Shown here piece after piece: positions 23,470 through 32,630 of a stretch of DNA of 64,000 nt. The notes beneath the pieces were generated by a model. The model did not search any database. It was not told the DNA's origin and saw only the letters and a program-made list of their open reading frames with translations. Each line of letters starts with the position of its first letter. The stretch's first letter is position 1. Origin of the DNA: Pedobacter sp. L105 (GTDB taxonomy: Bacteria > Bacteroidota > Bacteroidia > Sphingobacteriales > Sphingobacteriaceae); contig NZ_LMUP01000002.1 in NCBI RefSeq assembly GCF_009765875.1, positions 558,001-622,000 of the forward strand, read 5' to 3'. The position numbers and the translations under genes are program-made.

Positions 23470-25114
23470 CGGTCAGCGTGAAGCTATTTTAAGGCATTGC
23501 GACAGACAAAACATTGAGATTACAGACGAGTTTGTGGATGATGGTTTTAGTGCAAGGACTTTTGACCGGCCAGATTTTAAACGGCTGGAACAATTCATTG
23601 ATAAGAATTACAAGACAGTGGATTACCTGGTAGTATTCGCTTTTGATCGCTTCAGCAGAGATTCTGGCGATGGCTTGGTACTGATCAAAAAACTTCAGCG
23701 GAAGTACGCTATCAAAATCACAAGCGTAGCTGAAGGAATTACTTTTGATGCTGATGATCCTGCAAGTTTCTTTTACGCTGGCCTTATGCTGCTCAAAGCT
23801 GAAAATGAGATCATTAGGAACCGTGTGAGAATTAACATGGGTATATATACGGCCAAAGTAGTACAGGGAAGATATTTGGGCTCTGCACCATATGGATACA
23901 AGAATGTCAGGGATGAGAACAAAAAGCCATTGATCGTTCCTGATGAGAAAACAAGACATATAGTCCAATATATCTTTAGCCAGTACATACAGCAAACACC
24001 GATCGTTGAAATCAGCAGGGTAGCCAAACAAATGGGACTTCACCACACAGGCAAAATGGCTATTCAAAAAATCCTGAAAAATCCGGTATATATCGGGTTA
24101 ATCCATGTGAGAGCTTATCAGGATCATCCTGATCAATGGGTGGAAGGCATTCATGAGCACCTAATCGATAAAGTAACTTTCTATCAGGTACAGCAAAGAT
24201 TTGCAAAACCTATCGTTCACACCAGAGTCATCCATGATGAGTTTCCTTTAAGGGGTGTATTAAAATGCCATTGCGGTTTACCATTAACAGGTGCTAAATC
24301 TACAGGCAAATCTGGCAGAAAGTTCCCTTATTACAATTGTAAGATCAAAGGACACAATACCATTCCGGCTAATAAAGCCCATGAGCAACTGGAAGACGTG
24401 TTTAAAGATCTGAGCCTGCCCAAAGAAACAATCATGAACATTGAGTCCATCGGGCGTAATCTAGTCAAAGAAAGGCTTGAAAACAATCAGGAACTCTATG
24501 CCAAGAACAAAAAGGAATATGATGAAGTAGATGCAAAGCTGAAGAGCATCGAAGAGAAATACATCGGCAACCAGATGAACTATGAAACCTACCAAAGATG
24601 GTTTTCTGACCTAACTAAAAACAGGCGGGCTCTGGCTGCAAGACTGGAAGTATTTAGTGGCAAGTCTGAAGATATCTATCAGTTGTTTAACAACGAGATC
24701 AATCAGCTTGCAGACTTAAGCCAAATCTATCAAAAAGCAACCACAGTGAAGAAACAGGAGCTATTAAGGCTGGTGTTCGGCTCGACCCTCTACTATAAAG
24801 ACCAGTGCTATCGAACACCTTACCTGATGAAAATCTTCAACCATAATCAACTGACAAACAACGAAAAACATATTATTTTTACCAAAGAAAAAGGGGTTTC
24901 ATCAGATGAAACCCCTCTAGGTGGAGCCGAAGGGGTTCGAACCCTTGTCCAGTTGTGTGGCAAATTATGCCTTCTACATGCTTATTTTCCACTTTATTTT
25001 CGGGATCAGACGGGCCGGAAACCTACCTTGCCTTTCTCCTTAGATACTTTATCTCACAACTGTACCGTACCTTACAATTGCCAGCGTCATTTATTTCGAT
25101 GCCCCGGATTCTAG
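23402..25114 (+). CDS. Large serine recombinase, C-terminus running antisense through ssrA
   Basis: This is a site-specific integrase of the large serine type. The resolvase domain (about 1-150) has the catalytic serine in YIRKST and DRFSRD, the recombinase domain spans about 160-270, the zinc-ribbon has CHC and YYNC (about 285-320), and a coiled coil follows (about 350-450). Start ATG 23402 or 23408. From about residue 507 on, the frame reads the ssrA terminator and then the antisense strand of the ssrA 3' half, so the last 64 residues are created by the integration site. The native end in the circular form would differ. It most likely inserted the island into ssrA. Confidence 0.88.
   Translation: MIMKRAIIYIRKSTDRQSNWSIDGQREAILRHCDRQNIEITDEFVDDGFSARTFDRPDFKRLEQFIDKNYKTVDYLVVFAFDRFSRDSGDGLVLIKKLQRKYAIKITSVAEGITFDADDPASFFYAGLMLLKAENEIIRNRVRINMGIYTAKVVQGRYLGSAPYGYKNVRDENKKPLIVPDEKTRHIVQYIFSQYIQQTPIVEISRVAKQMGLHHTGKMAIQKILKNPVYIGLIHVRAYQDHPDQWVEGIHEHLIDKVTFYQVQQRFAKPIVHTRVIHDEFPLRGVLKCHCGLPLTGAKSTGKSGRKFPYYNCKIKGHNTIPANKAHEQLEDVFKDLSLPKETIMNIESIGRNLVKERLENNQELYAKNKKEYDEVDAKLKSIEEKYIGNQMNYETYQRWFSDLTKNRRALAARLEVFSGKSEDIYQLFNNEINQLADLSQIYQKATTVKKQELLRLVFGSTLYYKDQCYRTPYLMKIFNHNQLTNNEKHIIFTKEKGVSSDETPLGGAEGVRTLVQLCGKLCLLHAYFPLYFRDQTGRKPTLPFSLDTLSHNCTVPYNCQRHLFRCPGF
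24887..24916 (-). terminator. ssrA terminator
   Basis: On the minus strand AGGGGTTTCATC and GATGAAACCCCT form a 12-bp stem with a one-base loop and a T-rich tail (A-rich 24883-24892 on plus). It lies six bases past the ssrA end and inside the recombinase reading frame. Confidence 0.8.
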
Positions 25115-25285
25115 CCTAAAAACGCAGCAACCAGAGGGACAAAAGCTATTTAATTCTAAATTAAGCAGCTAAGGCGTAGTTATTTTCGCCAATCAAAGTG
25201 TGAACGTTCACTTTTAAGTGCTCTCCGTACAACGCACTGCATGCTAACATACGTACCTCCACCCTGTCAAATCCAAAACGGCCCC
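24922..25285 (-). ncRNA. ssrA: tmRNA
   Basis: The minus strand begins GGGGCCG TTTTGGATTTGACAGG, the conserved tmRNA 5' end, and closes with GGGTTCGAACCCCTTCGGCTCCA, the T-arm and acceptor (abbreviated from position 24922). GGGGCCG pairs over seven bases with CGGCTCC. The tag frame is complete at 25161-25190 and encodes GENNYALAA plus stop, the form known from Bacteroidota. Length 364 nt is normal. It rescues stalled ribosomes with SmpB. The genome reads CCT after the discriminator, so CCA must be added by the nucleotidyltransferase. Its 3' end is the island's insertion site. Confidence 0.95.
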
Positions 25286-25442
25286 GGTAACGTGTCAAAT
25301 GGTGTGTGGCTAACTAATCCTTTCCAACCATTTAACATTCAAATTTACTAAAATTATCTTGGAATTTAATTTAATAGTTTTTAAATCATTAACATCAGTA
25401 TCATTTGCAACACTCAATGGTCTGTAAAAGAATGAGCTATAA

Positions 25443-25478
25443 ACAAAAAAAGCAGGCAAGGCAAAAGCCCTGCCTGCT
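25443..25478 (-). terminator. Terminator of SusCD operon
   Basis: On the minus strand AGCAGGCA...TGCCTGCT forms an 8-bp stem, extended by GGGC/GCCT-like pairs in the loop, and is followed by seven Ts. It lies 20 bp past the SusD-like stop. Confidence 0.8.
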
Positions 25479-25498
25479 ATAAAAATATCCTTGCTTAC

Positions 25499-27082
25499 TT
25501 ACCAACCAGGATTTTGTACCAAACTCTTGTTAAGGTCTACCTCGTTTTGTGGTAAAGCAAATAAATAATCGCGGTTAATATTAAAATAACGGGTTTCAAC
25601 CAATATATGCTGACCGTAATCAGCTCTTGATGAATTATAATCATTCAATATTCCATAAACCGGACCAGGCATCACCGTCTCAGCAATTTTCCACCTGCGA
25701 ATATCAAACAACCTGTTGTCTTCCAAAGGAAATTCAACATGTCTCTCCCTGCGGATAAGCGTTCTAAGATCGGCCTGTGTAGATGCTTTAGCTGCCGTAA
25801 CAGCAGGCATATTCACTCCTGTTCTTCCCCTTACCTTATTAATCGCATCATACAGACTTTGATCAATCTGACCTGCTTCTACCTTTGCTTCTGCATAATT
25901 CAGCAGTACCTCTGCATAACGGATCAGCACGATATCATTGGAAGAATTGGTGTCATAATTTCCAGCAATCACCGAAGGAATATACTTTTTATAATAATAC
26001 CCTGTAAAAGAGCCATTATTCTTTCCGAGTCCGTCGATAGAATTTGGAGCAGTAACGTCAATGGTTAGTCCATTTACGATTGTTCCTGGTATAACTACTG
26101 TTAACTTTAATCGTGGATCCCTGTTATCAAAAGGAGTTTTAGGATTATACAAAGGAGATTGATCAATAGTATTTCCGTCTGTACATTCATAAGCATCAAC
26201 CAGTTTTTGTATAGGAGTGATCTCCGACCATCCGCCTAAAGTTGGTCCGCCTACCCAGGTAGCTGTACCATTGGCATAAGTACTTGCCAGATACTGACCT
26301 GAAAGAATGATCTCATTACTGTTTTTATTGGTACCATTGAACAAACTTAAATAATCGTTATCGATACCATAAGTATTCAGGTCCATCACCGCCTTAGCCG
26401 CAACCGCAGCGTTGGCCCAATCTCCCTGATATAACATGATCCTGGCTTTTAAAGCAAGCGCAGCTCCCTTAGTGATCCTGCCCTGATCGGCAGCAGCATA
26501 AGTGGCAGGAAGATAACTTGCAGCAGTATCCAGTTGTTTTTCAATTAACGCTGCAATAGTTGCTTTTGAAGTTCTGGCCACATCAAACTGACTGATCGCA
26601 GGAATATGAAGTACCAAAGGTACATCTCCATACATGCCAATCAATTGCTGATAGGCATAAGCCCTTAAAAACATAGACTCTCCAATTAAACGGTTACCCA
26701 TAGCAGGGGTCATTCCGCTTACTTTGCTAATGTTATCTAAAACATTATTTGCTGCACCAATCATGGAATACAAATTGTCCCAGTAATGCGAAAATACCTC
26801 GGCAGTACTTGTTGCAGAACCATTACCTACATACAGGATATCGGTAGGCCAGTTGCTCCAGGCAAAACTATCGTCTGTGGCTCCTGATAGAAAGATCCTG
26901 TCGGTAAAATCTCCCAGGTAACGGTAAATATTATTCACCGCATCCACTGCATTTGTTTCTGTTTTCCAGTAGGTAGCTCCCGATGAAGCATCTAATGGCT
27001 GTTTATCCAGCTCATCTTTTTTACAAGCCGCTACAGCAATCATCAGGAAAGCTAAGGCTATTATATATTGAATTTTTTTCAT
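25499..27082 (-). CDS. RagB/SusD-family outer-membrane nutrient-binding lipoprotein
   Basis: The 527-residue protein has a lipoprotein signal (AFLMIAVAAC, Cys20) and the SusD pattern: an N-terminal TPR-like region (DAVNNIYRYL, RAYAYQQLIGMYGDVPLV) and the C-terminal RYAEVLLNYAEAKVEAG and RRERHVEFPLEDNRLFDIRRW blocks (abbreviated). SusD proteins sit on the cell surface as the lid of a SusC-type channel and bind a glycan or other nutrient. It follows the SusC gene, 167 bp away, on the same strand. No enzymes of a utilisation locus are adjacent, so the substrate is unknown. Confidence 0.95.
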   Translation of the reverse strand: MKKIQYIIALAFLMIAVAACKKDELDKQPLDASSGATYWKTETNAVDAVNNIYRYLGDFTDRIFLSGATDDSFAWSNWPTDILYVGNGSATSTAEVFSHYWDNLYSMIGAANNVLDNISKVSGMTPAMGNRLIGESMFLRAYAYQQLIGMYGDVPLVLHIPAISQFDVARTSKATIAALIEKQLDTAASYLPATYAAADQGRITKGAALALKARIMLYQGDWANAAVAAKAVMDLNTYGIDNDYLSLFNGTNKNSNEIILSGQYLASTYANGTATWVGGPTLGGWSEITPIQKLVDAYECTDGNTIDQSPLYNPKTPFDNRDPRLKLTVVIPGTIVNGLTIDVTAPNSIDGLGKNNGSFTGYYYKKYIPSVIAGNYDTNSSNDIVLIRYAEVLLNYAEAKVEAGQIDQSLYDAINKVRGRTGVNMPAVTAAKASTQADLRTLIRRERHVEFPLEDNRLFDIRRWKIAETVMPGPVYGILNDYNSSRADYGQHILVETRYFNINRDYLFALPQNEVDLNKSLVQNPGW

Positions 27083-27249
27083 TGGAATATATTATAATAT
27101 CTGTTATGACGCTTGCATGGGCTTAGCCATTTCTTTTTTGAGCTATAAGCTCATGCAGGTTCAATTGGAATATATTTGTTTTTTTTGCTTGCATGAGCTG
27201 ACGTATTTCTGTTGAAAGTTCCAGGCCCATGCAGGATTCCTATCTTTAT
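27083..27249 (-). repeat. Tandem hairpin pair between SusC and SusD genes
   Basis: Two units of about 76 bp are arranged head to tail. Both start TTGGAATATATT and hold GCTTGCATG-R-GCT. Hairpin 1 is GCATGGGCTTA (27115-27125) with TAAGCTCATGC (27146-27156). Hairpin 2, of the same 42-base length, joins GCATGAGCT (from 27191) with AGGCCCATGC (to 27232), with fewer pairs. In the mRNA these lie between the two cistrons and may set the SusC:SusD ratio or transcript stability. Confidence 0.55.
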
Positions 27250-30200
27250 TTAAAAAGTTGCATTTAAACCAACAGTGTAAGTCTTAACCTGAGGATAGTA
27301 ACGATTATCATTAGGAGACTCCGGATCAATATCACTAGGCAGGCTGCTGAAAGTGAACAGGTTTTGTCCCGACACATACAACCTCAACTTAGATAAACCT
27401 ATGCTGTTAACTGCTGAAGTTTTAAACGTATAACCTAACTGCGTACTTTTAACCCTTAAATAGGCACCGCTTCTAATCCAGTAAGAAGACGACTGGTAAT
27501 TCTGCGCACTGGTCACCAATCTTGGGTAAGTAGCACTGGTATTGGTAGGTGTCCAGCTGTTTTCCTGGATGGCTTTAAAATTACCATCTGTACTGGTTGG
27601 CGCTTTGTCGATCACCAGTGTGCTGATCTCAACGTTAGCTACTCCCTGCAGCAGGGCAGAAAAATCGAAACCTTTATAACTTGCACTCAGGTTAAATCCA
27701 TAAGTGAAACGTGGAATATTACTTCCCAGATAAACGCGGTCTTTAGAATCGATTACACCGTCACCATTCACATCCTTATAAATTAAATCACCAGCACCGG
27801 TTCCTGCGGCCTGCGTAGCATGACCTGCTACCTGCGCTGCCGACTGAAATATGCCCTGCGCCTGATATCCATAATAAGATCCGATGGGAGAACCAGTCTC
27901 ATAACCAGTCACGATGTTATTGCCATCAGTAGAAAGGAAATCTGCACCTTTCAGGTCAGTGATCTTATTCTTAACGAAAGACATATTACCGCCAACATTA
28001 AATTTAAAATCAGACCCAATGTTACCCTGATAATTGGCAGAGAATTCTAATCCCTGATTTTGCACACTACCTGCATTCTGATAAGAAGCTCCAAGACCTA
28101 CTGTAGCAGGAATAGGTAAGGCATAAAGGATATTATCCGTATTCTTTTTATAATAATCAAAAGTAAAAGTCAGCTTATTTTTCAGCACACCAAGGTCTAA
28201 ACCTATATCTGCCATCTTTGTGGTTTCCCAGGTCAAGCCATTGTTGGTATAGATCGACTGGCTCGCCGCAGTATTCAAAGAACCACCAAAAGGATAGTTG
28301 TTATTATAACTGAATGGTGCCTGATAAGGATAATTATTGGTTGCTGTACTTAAGTTAGCCAATGGATTATCGTTACCCAATTCACCCCATGATCCTCTTA
28401 ACTTAAAAGTCTGGAAAGTGGATATATCTTTCATGAAGCTTTCTTTAGCAATGTTCCATCCTGCTGAGAACGAAGGGAACGTACCCCAGTTAGATCCTGC
28501 AGGAAAACGTGATGAACCATCACGGCGAATATTCGCTTCAAAAAGATACTTATCATCAAAAGAGTAATTTACCCTTCCAAAATAGGAGATCAATAGATAA
28601 TCTACCGTTGTTCCGCTGTTCGTAGCGGTACTGGCAGAACCGGCATTCAGCTGTGAAAGATCACTGTCGGGAATATTATTACGGAAAGCATTCAGGTCGT
28701 TTGTAGTTTGGGTCATCCTTGACGCACCTGCCAGAAAATTCAGACTATGTTTGCCAAAAGCTTTTTTATAGTTTAACAGCGCCTGGTAGTTTTGCAGCCA
28801 GTAACCGGTATACTCGTTAGAAATATCATTCTGACCTAAGGTAGTAATTGTTTTATTAAAATAATCAGTGTAAGCAAAAGACTTATCATTGATACTGTTA
28901 TAATTACTTTGATAGTTATCAGAAGCCAAACCGGTTAGCGTTAAACCATCAATAATATGATAGTTTAATTTAAAGTTTCCTATAAAAAGATTGGTTTTGT
29001 AATCATAAAGACCACCTTCATCCTGTAAACGCAATGGATTTTGTCCTCCACGTAAAGTAGCCCAAGAACCATCAGTATATTGGGTTACACTTAAGGGGTT
29101 AGCAATGGTAGCCTGGCTAAACTGGTACCATGCAGAACCGGCAACCCCCTGTGGTTCCTTACGGTCGGAGATGTTCGCAGAGATATCTGCACTGAAGTCT
29201 AACTTATCACTGATCTTGGAATCTGTGTTTAACCTTACTGTTAAACGGTCATAGTCCATATTTTTAATCAATCCGTTCTGATCAAAGTAATTGGTAGAGA
29301 AACGGTATTGATTTTTTTCGTTACCACCTGCCAGCGAAAGACTGTGCTGCTGCTGAAAACCGCTACCTGTCAATATTTTTTTCAACCAGTAGTTATCAGG
29401 ATATAAGTTCATATCGCGGTTAGGATCGTTATACTGCGCAATCTGCGCCGGAGAATAAACAGCGCCGGCACCTGAATTGGTATACATCAGATTAGATAGC
29501 GTCATAAATTCCTGTGCACCTACAAACTGTGATAAACGGGCTGCATTCTGCCATCCGAAATAGTCGGAGTAATTTACCACTGTCTTACCGCTCGCCCCTC
29601 TTTTAGTAGTAATTAAAATTACGCCATTAGCTGCACGCACGCCATAGATAGAAGAAGCTGCTGCATCTTTTAATACGGTAGTAGATTCAATATCATTGGC
29701 ATCTACATTATCGATATCTGTCTGAACCCCATCTACCAATACCAAAGCATTATTATTGTTTAATGTACCGACCCCACGAATCCTGATGGCGCCCTGGTCT
29801 GCTCCCGGCTGGCCACTGCTTTGCGTAACCGTAACACCGGAAATTACGCCCTGCAAGCTTTCAGAAACTTGTCCCACAGGCTTCCAGCTCAGGTCTTTTC
29901 CGCTCACTGAAGCTACTGCGCCGGTAACGTCAACTTTTTTCTGCGTGCCGTAACCTACTACAACTACTTCAGTTAACGATTGCACATCAGGTTTTAAACT
30001 GATATCGATCTGCGTGCGGTCGCCAATTACTACTTCCTGTTTTACATAACCTATAAATGAAAAAACTAGCGTAGCACCTCCATCAGGAATGTTAAGCGCA
30101 TAATTTCCATTCATATCGGTACTGGTAGCAATCGTTGTTCCTTTTACATTTACACCAACACCGGGTATAGGTAATCCTTTTTCATCGATAACCTTACCTT

Positions 30201-30588
30201 TAACGATGGACTTTCGGGAAGCATTTTCAGCAACACCATCTCCGGATTCGCCTTTTAAGAAGATCACATAAAAATCGTTTCTTACTTTTTTATATTCCAA
30301 ACCATTGGAGGAGGTTAAAGCATTTAGCTCATCCTGCAAAGAACCCAGTGAAGTTAATTGTCCCTTGAAGGGCCTGGATGAGATCTCAGACTTGTACATA
30401 AAAGAAACATGGTATTCCGTTTCAAGTTTATCAAATGCCTCCTTTAGTGTGCTCTCGGTAGCCGACTGGGTTTGCTGCTGATAAGAAGCAGGTGCCCGTT
30501 GACTAGAGGCTGCAAGTAACTGACTGTAGCCCGATGCAGAGCAGCAGCAAGTTAACGTCGCAAAAATAGTAGTAAAAATTTTGTTCAT
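27250..30588 (-). CDS. SusC/RagA-family TonB-linked outer-membrane protein with STN domain
   Basis: This 1112-residue TonB-dependent transporter has a signal peptide (MNKIFTTIFATLTCCCSASG), an STN domain that talks to FecR (about 55-110), a carboxypeptidase-regulatory-like domain (about 130-210; GKVIDEKGLPIPGVGVNVKG), a plug with the SusC signature (VVVGYGTQKK and RIRGVGTLNNNNALVLVDG), then a beta-barrel to the C-terminal YTVGLNATF. I start it at ATG 30588; the frame open upstream overlaps the FecR gene end. The STN domain and the FecR/sigma genes upstream make a trans-envelope signalling transducer. Confidence 0.95.
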   Translation of the reverse strand: MNKIFTTIFATLTCCCSASGYSQLLAASSQRAPASYQQQTQSATESTLKEAFDKLETEYHVSFMYKSEISSRPFKGQLTSLGSLQDELNALTSSNGLEYKKVRNDFYVIFLKGESGDGVAENASRKSIVKGKVIDEKGLPIPGVGVNVKGTTIATSTDMNGNYALNIPDGGATLVFSFIGYVKQEVVIGDRTQIDISLKPDVQSLTEVVVVGYGTQKKVDVTGAVASVSGKDLSWKPVGQVSESLQGVISGVTVTQSSGQPGADQGAIRIRGVGTLNNNNALVLVDGVQTDIDNVDANDIESTTVLKDAAASSIYGVRAANGVILITTKRGASGKTVVNYSDYFGWQNAARLSQFVGAQEFMTLSNLMYTNSGAGAVYSPAQIAQYNDPNRDMNLYPDNYWLKKILTGSGFQQQHSLSLAGGNEKNQYRFSTNYFDQNGLIKNMDYDRLTVRLNTDSKISDKLDFSADISANISDRKEPQGVAGSAWYQFSQATIANPLSVTQYTDGSWATLRGGQNPLRLQDEGGLYDYKTNLFIGNFKLNYHIIDGLTLTGLASDNYQSNYNSINDKSFAYTDYFNKTITTLGQNDISNEYTGYWLQNYQALLNYKKAFGKHSLNFLAGASRMTQTTNDLNAFRNNIPDSDLSQLNAGSASTATNSGTTVDYLLISYFGRVNYSFDDKYLFEANIRRDGSSRFPAGSNWGTFPSFSAGWNIAKESFMKDISTFQTFKLRGSWGELGNDNPLANLSTATNNYPYQAPFSYNNNYPFGGSLNTAASQSIYTNNGLTWETTKMADIGLDLGVLKNKLTFTFDYYKKNTDNILYALPIPATVGLGASYQNAGSVQNQGLEFSANYQGNIGSDFKFNVGGNMSFVKNKITDLKGADFLSTDGNNIVTGYETGSPIGSYYGYQAQGIFQSAAQVAGHATQAAGTGAGDLIYKDVNGDGVIDSKDRVYLGSNIPRFTYGFNLSASYKGFDFSALLQGVANVEISTLVIDKAPTSTDGNFKAIQENSWTPTNTSATYPRLVTSAQNYQSSSYWIRSGAYLRVKSTQLGYTFKTSAVNSIGLSKLRLYVSGQNLFTFSSLPSDIDPESPNDNRYYPQVKTYTVGLNATF

Positions 30589-30616
30589 GGTTAGTGGTTT
30601 TTTGTCTTTTAATTGG

Positions 30617-31615
30617 TTAATGTTGAATGATGATGTTGTTATGGTCACGGATCAGCCTGATATGGAAAAGCTGAGAGATACCTTCTATCAGCACATCCTG
30701 ATTGTCCATCGGCACGCTGCCGGATATATGATTTTTTAACAGCGTAGAATCGCTGATTTCCAGGTTAAGCCCATAAGAGTCTTTTAAAATTCTGGAAATA
30801 TCGGCCAGGTTGGCCTGATCAAACTGAAGTATCCTGTTTTTCCAGGAAGAATACTGACCTGTATTGATTACCTTTTTTAGTTGCAGTTGATGTGCCTGTT
30901 TCAATTCGATCAGTTGACCGGGTTTCATGGTTATGGCTTCCTTCAAATTGTTTTTTTCACTGCTCAGCCTGATCTTCCCGGTATTTAATACCACCTGAAA
31001 TTGATTCTGGCGATCTAACACATTGAATTTCGTTCCCAATACTTCCACGTTGAATTTGTTGGACGTATGAACAAAAAACTTCTGATGGTTCTTCTGATGG
31101 GTAACAGAGAAAAAAGCTTCCCCTTTCAGCCATACTTCACGGGACAGGTTGCCATTCCAGTTTGGACGGTATCGCAGTTCGCTGTTGGCGTTGAGGGTAA
31201 CCAGGGAGTGATCGGGAAGTTCAACAGTTCTGATCTTTCCATACCCAGTTTGATAAGTAACAAGTGGATTCCCGGTGAGGTAATAACCGATTGTACCGGC
31301 TGAAAGGCAAACGGCAAATACTGCAGCTATTTTAAGCCATTTGTTTTGTGCCAGTCTGCTGATCGGCGTTCCAGGTACCGGTATTAACCGATCAGGTTCC
31401 AAACCCTGAATAATTCTCTCAAAAACAACTTCGGCTTGCTGCTCATTAGTTGGTGAAACCAAACTATCCGACTGGAGGTCTTCATCAATTTTGGCAGACA
31501 GGTAAACATCGCCCTCTGCTGTCAGAAACCATTCCATTACCAGCTGATACTCTTCCGGAGTACAGGTATTCAGTTCGTATTTATTCAATAAAAATTCTTT
31601 GTACAATTTTTCCAT
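30617..31615 (-). CDS. FecR-family anti-sigma factor
   Basis: The 332-residue protein has an N-terminal cytoplasmic region, one TM (about 107-125, WLKIAAVFAVCLSAGTIGYYL) and a FecR domain in the periplasm (about 135-235; VELPDHSLVTLNANSELRY, GEAFFSVTH, FNVEVLGTKFNV). A DUF4974 end follows (about 260-330; QANLADISRILKDSYGL). It holds the adjacent ECF sigma factor until the STN domain of the SusC-like protein signals that substrate is bound. Gap of 28 bp to the SusC gene. Confidence 0.93.
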   Translation of the reverse strand: MEKLYKEFLLNKYELNTCTPEEYQLVMEWFLTAEGDVYLSAKIDEDLQSDSLVSPTNEQQAEVVFERIIQGLEPDRLIPVPGTPISRLAQNKWLKIAAVFAVCLSAGTIGYYLTGNPLVTYQTGYGKIRTVELPDHSLVTLNANSELRYRPNWNGNLSREVWLKGEAFFSVTHQKNHQKFFVHTSNKFNVEVLGTKFNVLDRQNQFQVVLNTGKIRLSSEKNNLKEAITMKPGQLIELKQAHQLQLKKVINTGQYSSWKNRILQFDQANLADISRILKDSYGLNLEISDSTLLKNHISGSVPMDNQDVLIEGISQLFHIRLIRDHNNIIIQH

Positions 31616-31730
31616 TCAGTGGAATTAGGTTAAAATTTTCCTTCGCTATATAGAGGACTACACCCAACCAGGTGTAAAGTATTATACCGTTGAAAAATAT
31701 ATTTTAATAAAATGGGAGGGTTAATCAGAA

Positions 31731-32324
31731 TTACTTCCTATAGCATATCAAAAAAATAATCATAGGAAGATGGCTATACAACTTCATGTACTTCCGTAAG
31801 GCTTTACTGGCTTGTGAGAACTGAAACTTAACCGTGTTTACAGATAAGCCTAATTTTTGAGAGACCTGTTCATTGTTTAATCCCTCCACTGTCCTCAGCT
31901 TAAAAATGAGTCTTTTTTGAGGGGATAGTTTTTCAATTGCCTGCTGCATCTCTTTAATAGATTCCTTCAGCACCAGGTTATCTTCTACTTCCTTGTGGAA
32001 ACCGGGAGATTGATAAGCGATTTCATATTGTTTGATCAATACGCGGCTTTGATTCCGAATGACATTTAAAACATGAAACTTCAGACATTTAAACAGAAAC
32101 CCCTTTGGGCTGAGGTTAACATCCAAACTTTCCCGGTTAACCCACAGTTTGATGAATATTTCCTGGACAGCATCTTCGGCCATCACCTCATCTTTCAGAT
32201 ATTTAAAGGCAACCGCGTAAATTTTACTATAATATTGATCGTAAATAGTTTTAAACGCAGCGTGATCACCTGCTTTTAAGCTTGAAACAAGAATTTCATT
32301 TAAAGAATCACTATTGACTGACAC
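31731..32324 (-). CDS. ECF sigma factor of the SusCD locus (FecI-like)
   Basis: The 197-residue protein shows sigma-70 region 2 (about 22-90; FKTIYDQYYSKIYAVAFKYL, EDAVQEIFIKLW) and region 4 (about 125-180; KLSPQKRLIFKLRTVEGLNNEQVSQKLGLSVNTVK, abbreviated). It belongs to the Bacteroidota RpoE/FecI-like subgroup that drives a SusCD pair. Together with FecR and SusC it forms a nutrient-sensing regulatory loop. Confidence 0.93.
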   Translation of the reverse strand: MSVNSDSLNEILVSSLKAGDHAAFKTIYDQYYSKIYAVAFKYLKDEVMAEDAVQEIFIKLWVNRESLDVNLSPKGFLFKCLKFHVLNVIRNQSRVLIKQYEIAYQSPGFHKEVEDNLVLKESIKEMQQAIEKLSPQKRLIFKLRTVEGLNNEQVSQKLGLSVNTVKFQFSQASKALRKYMKLYSHLPMIIFLICYRK

Positions 32325-32630
32325 TATTCAGAAGCTTACCGAAATAAATACGGTACGAATATACCGTATATCTTATAAACGATAAGATTATAAATACTTT
32401 TTTATGTAAAAATAAAAATAGATAAGACTTTTTCAAAAAAAGATATCTAATCATATCAAATTCATAATCTGCTTCAAAAAAAAGTCATAACAAACCCTGG
32501 AAAAACAGTCATTTTGCCGAAAAGATAAATCGTTTATCATCATCCATGAAAATCACTAGCTTATCACAAAATGCTGTAACGTCAGTTAGGACATTAAAAA
32601 GAAGGAAGCTAATGCCGACAGAATCCGTAT
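32325..32630. other. AT-rich intergenic region
   Basis: Apart from the promoter region of the sigma-factor gene (left side), I see nothing convincing. A 42-codon plus-strand frame from 32546 runs into the phosphodiesterase gene end and is probably chance. Confidence 0.4.

Noticed and set aside
25115..25285. Continuation of an open frame of the recombinase as a long natural C-terminus
   Set aside because: The sequence is antisense to ssrA, whose 5' end, tag frame and acceptor stem are all intact, so the last 64 codons are an accident of integration.
8803..25285. CRISPR array or cas genes in the island
   Set aside because: No regular direct repeats with spacers and no Cas-like protein were found; the repeats present occur only in pairs.
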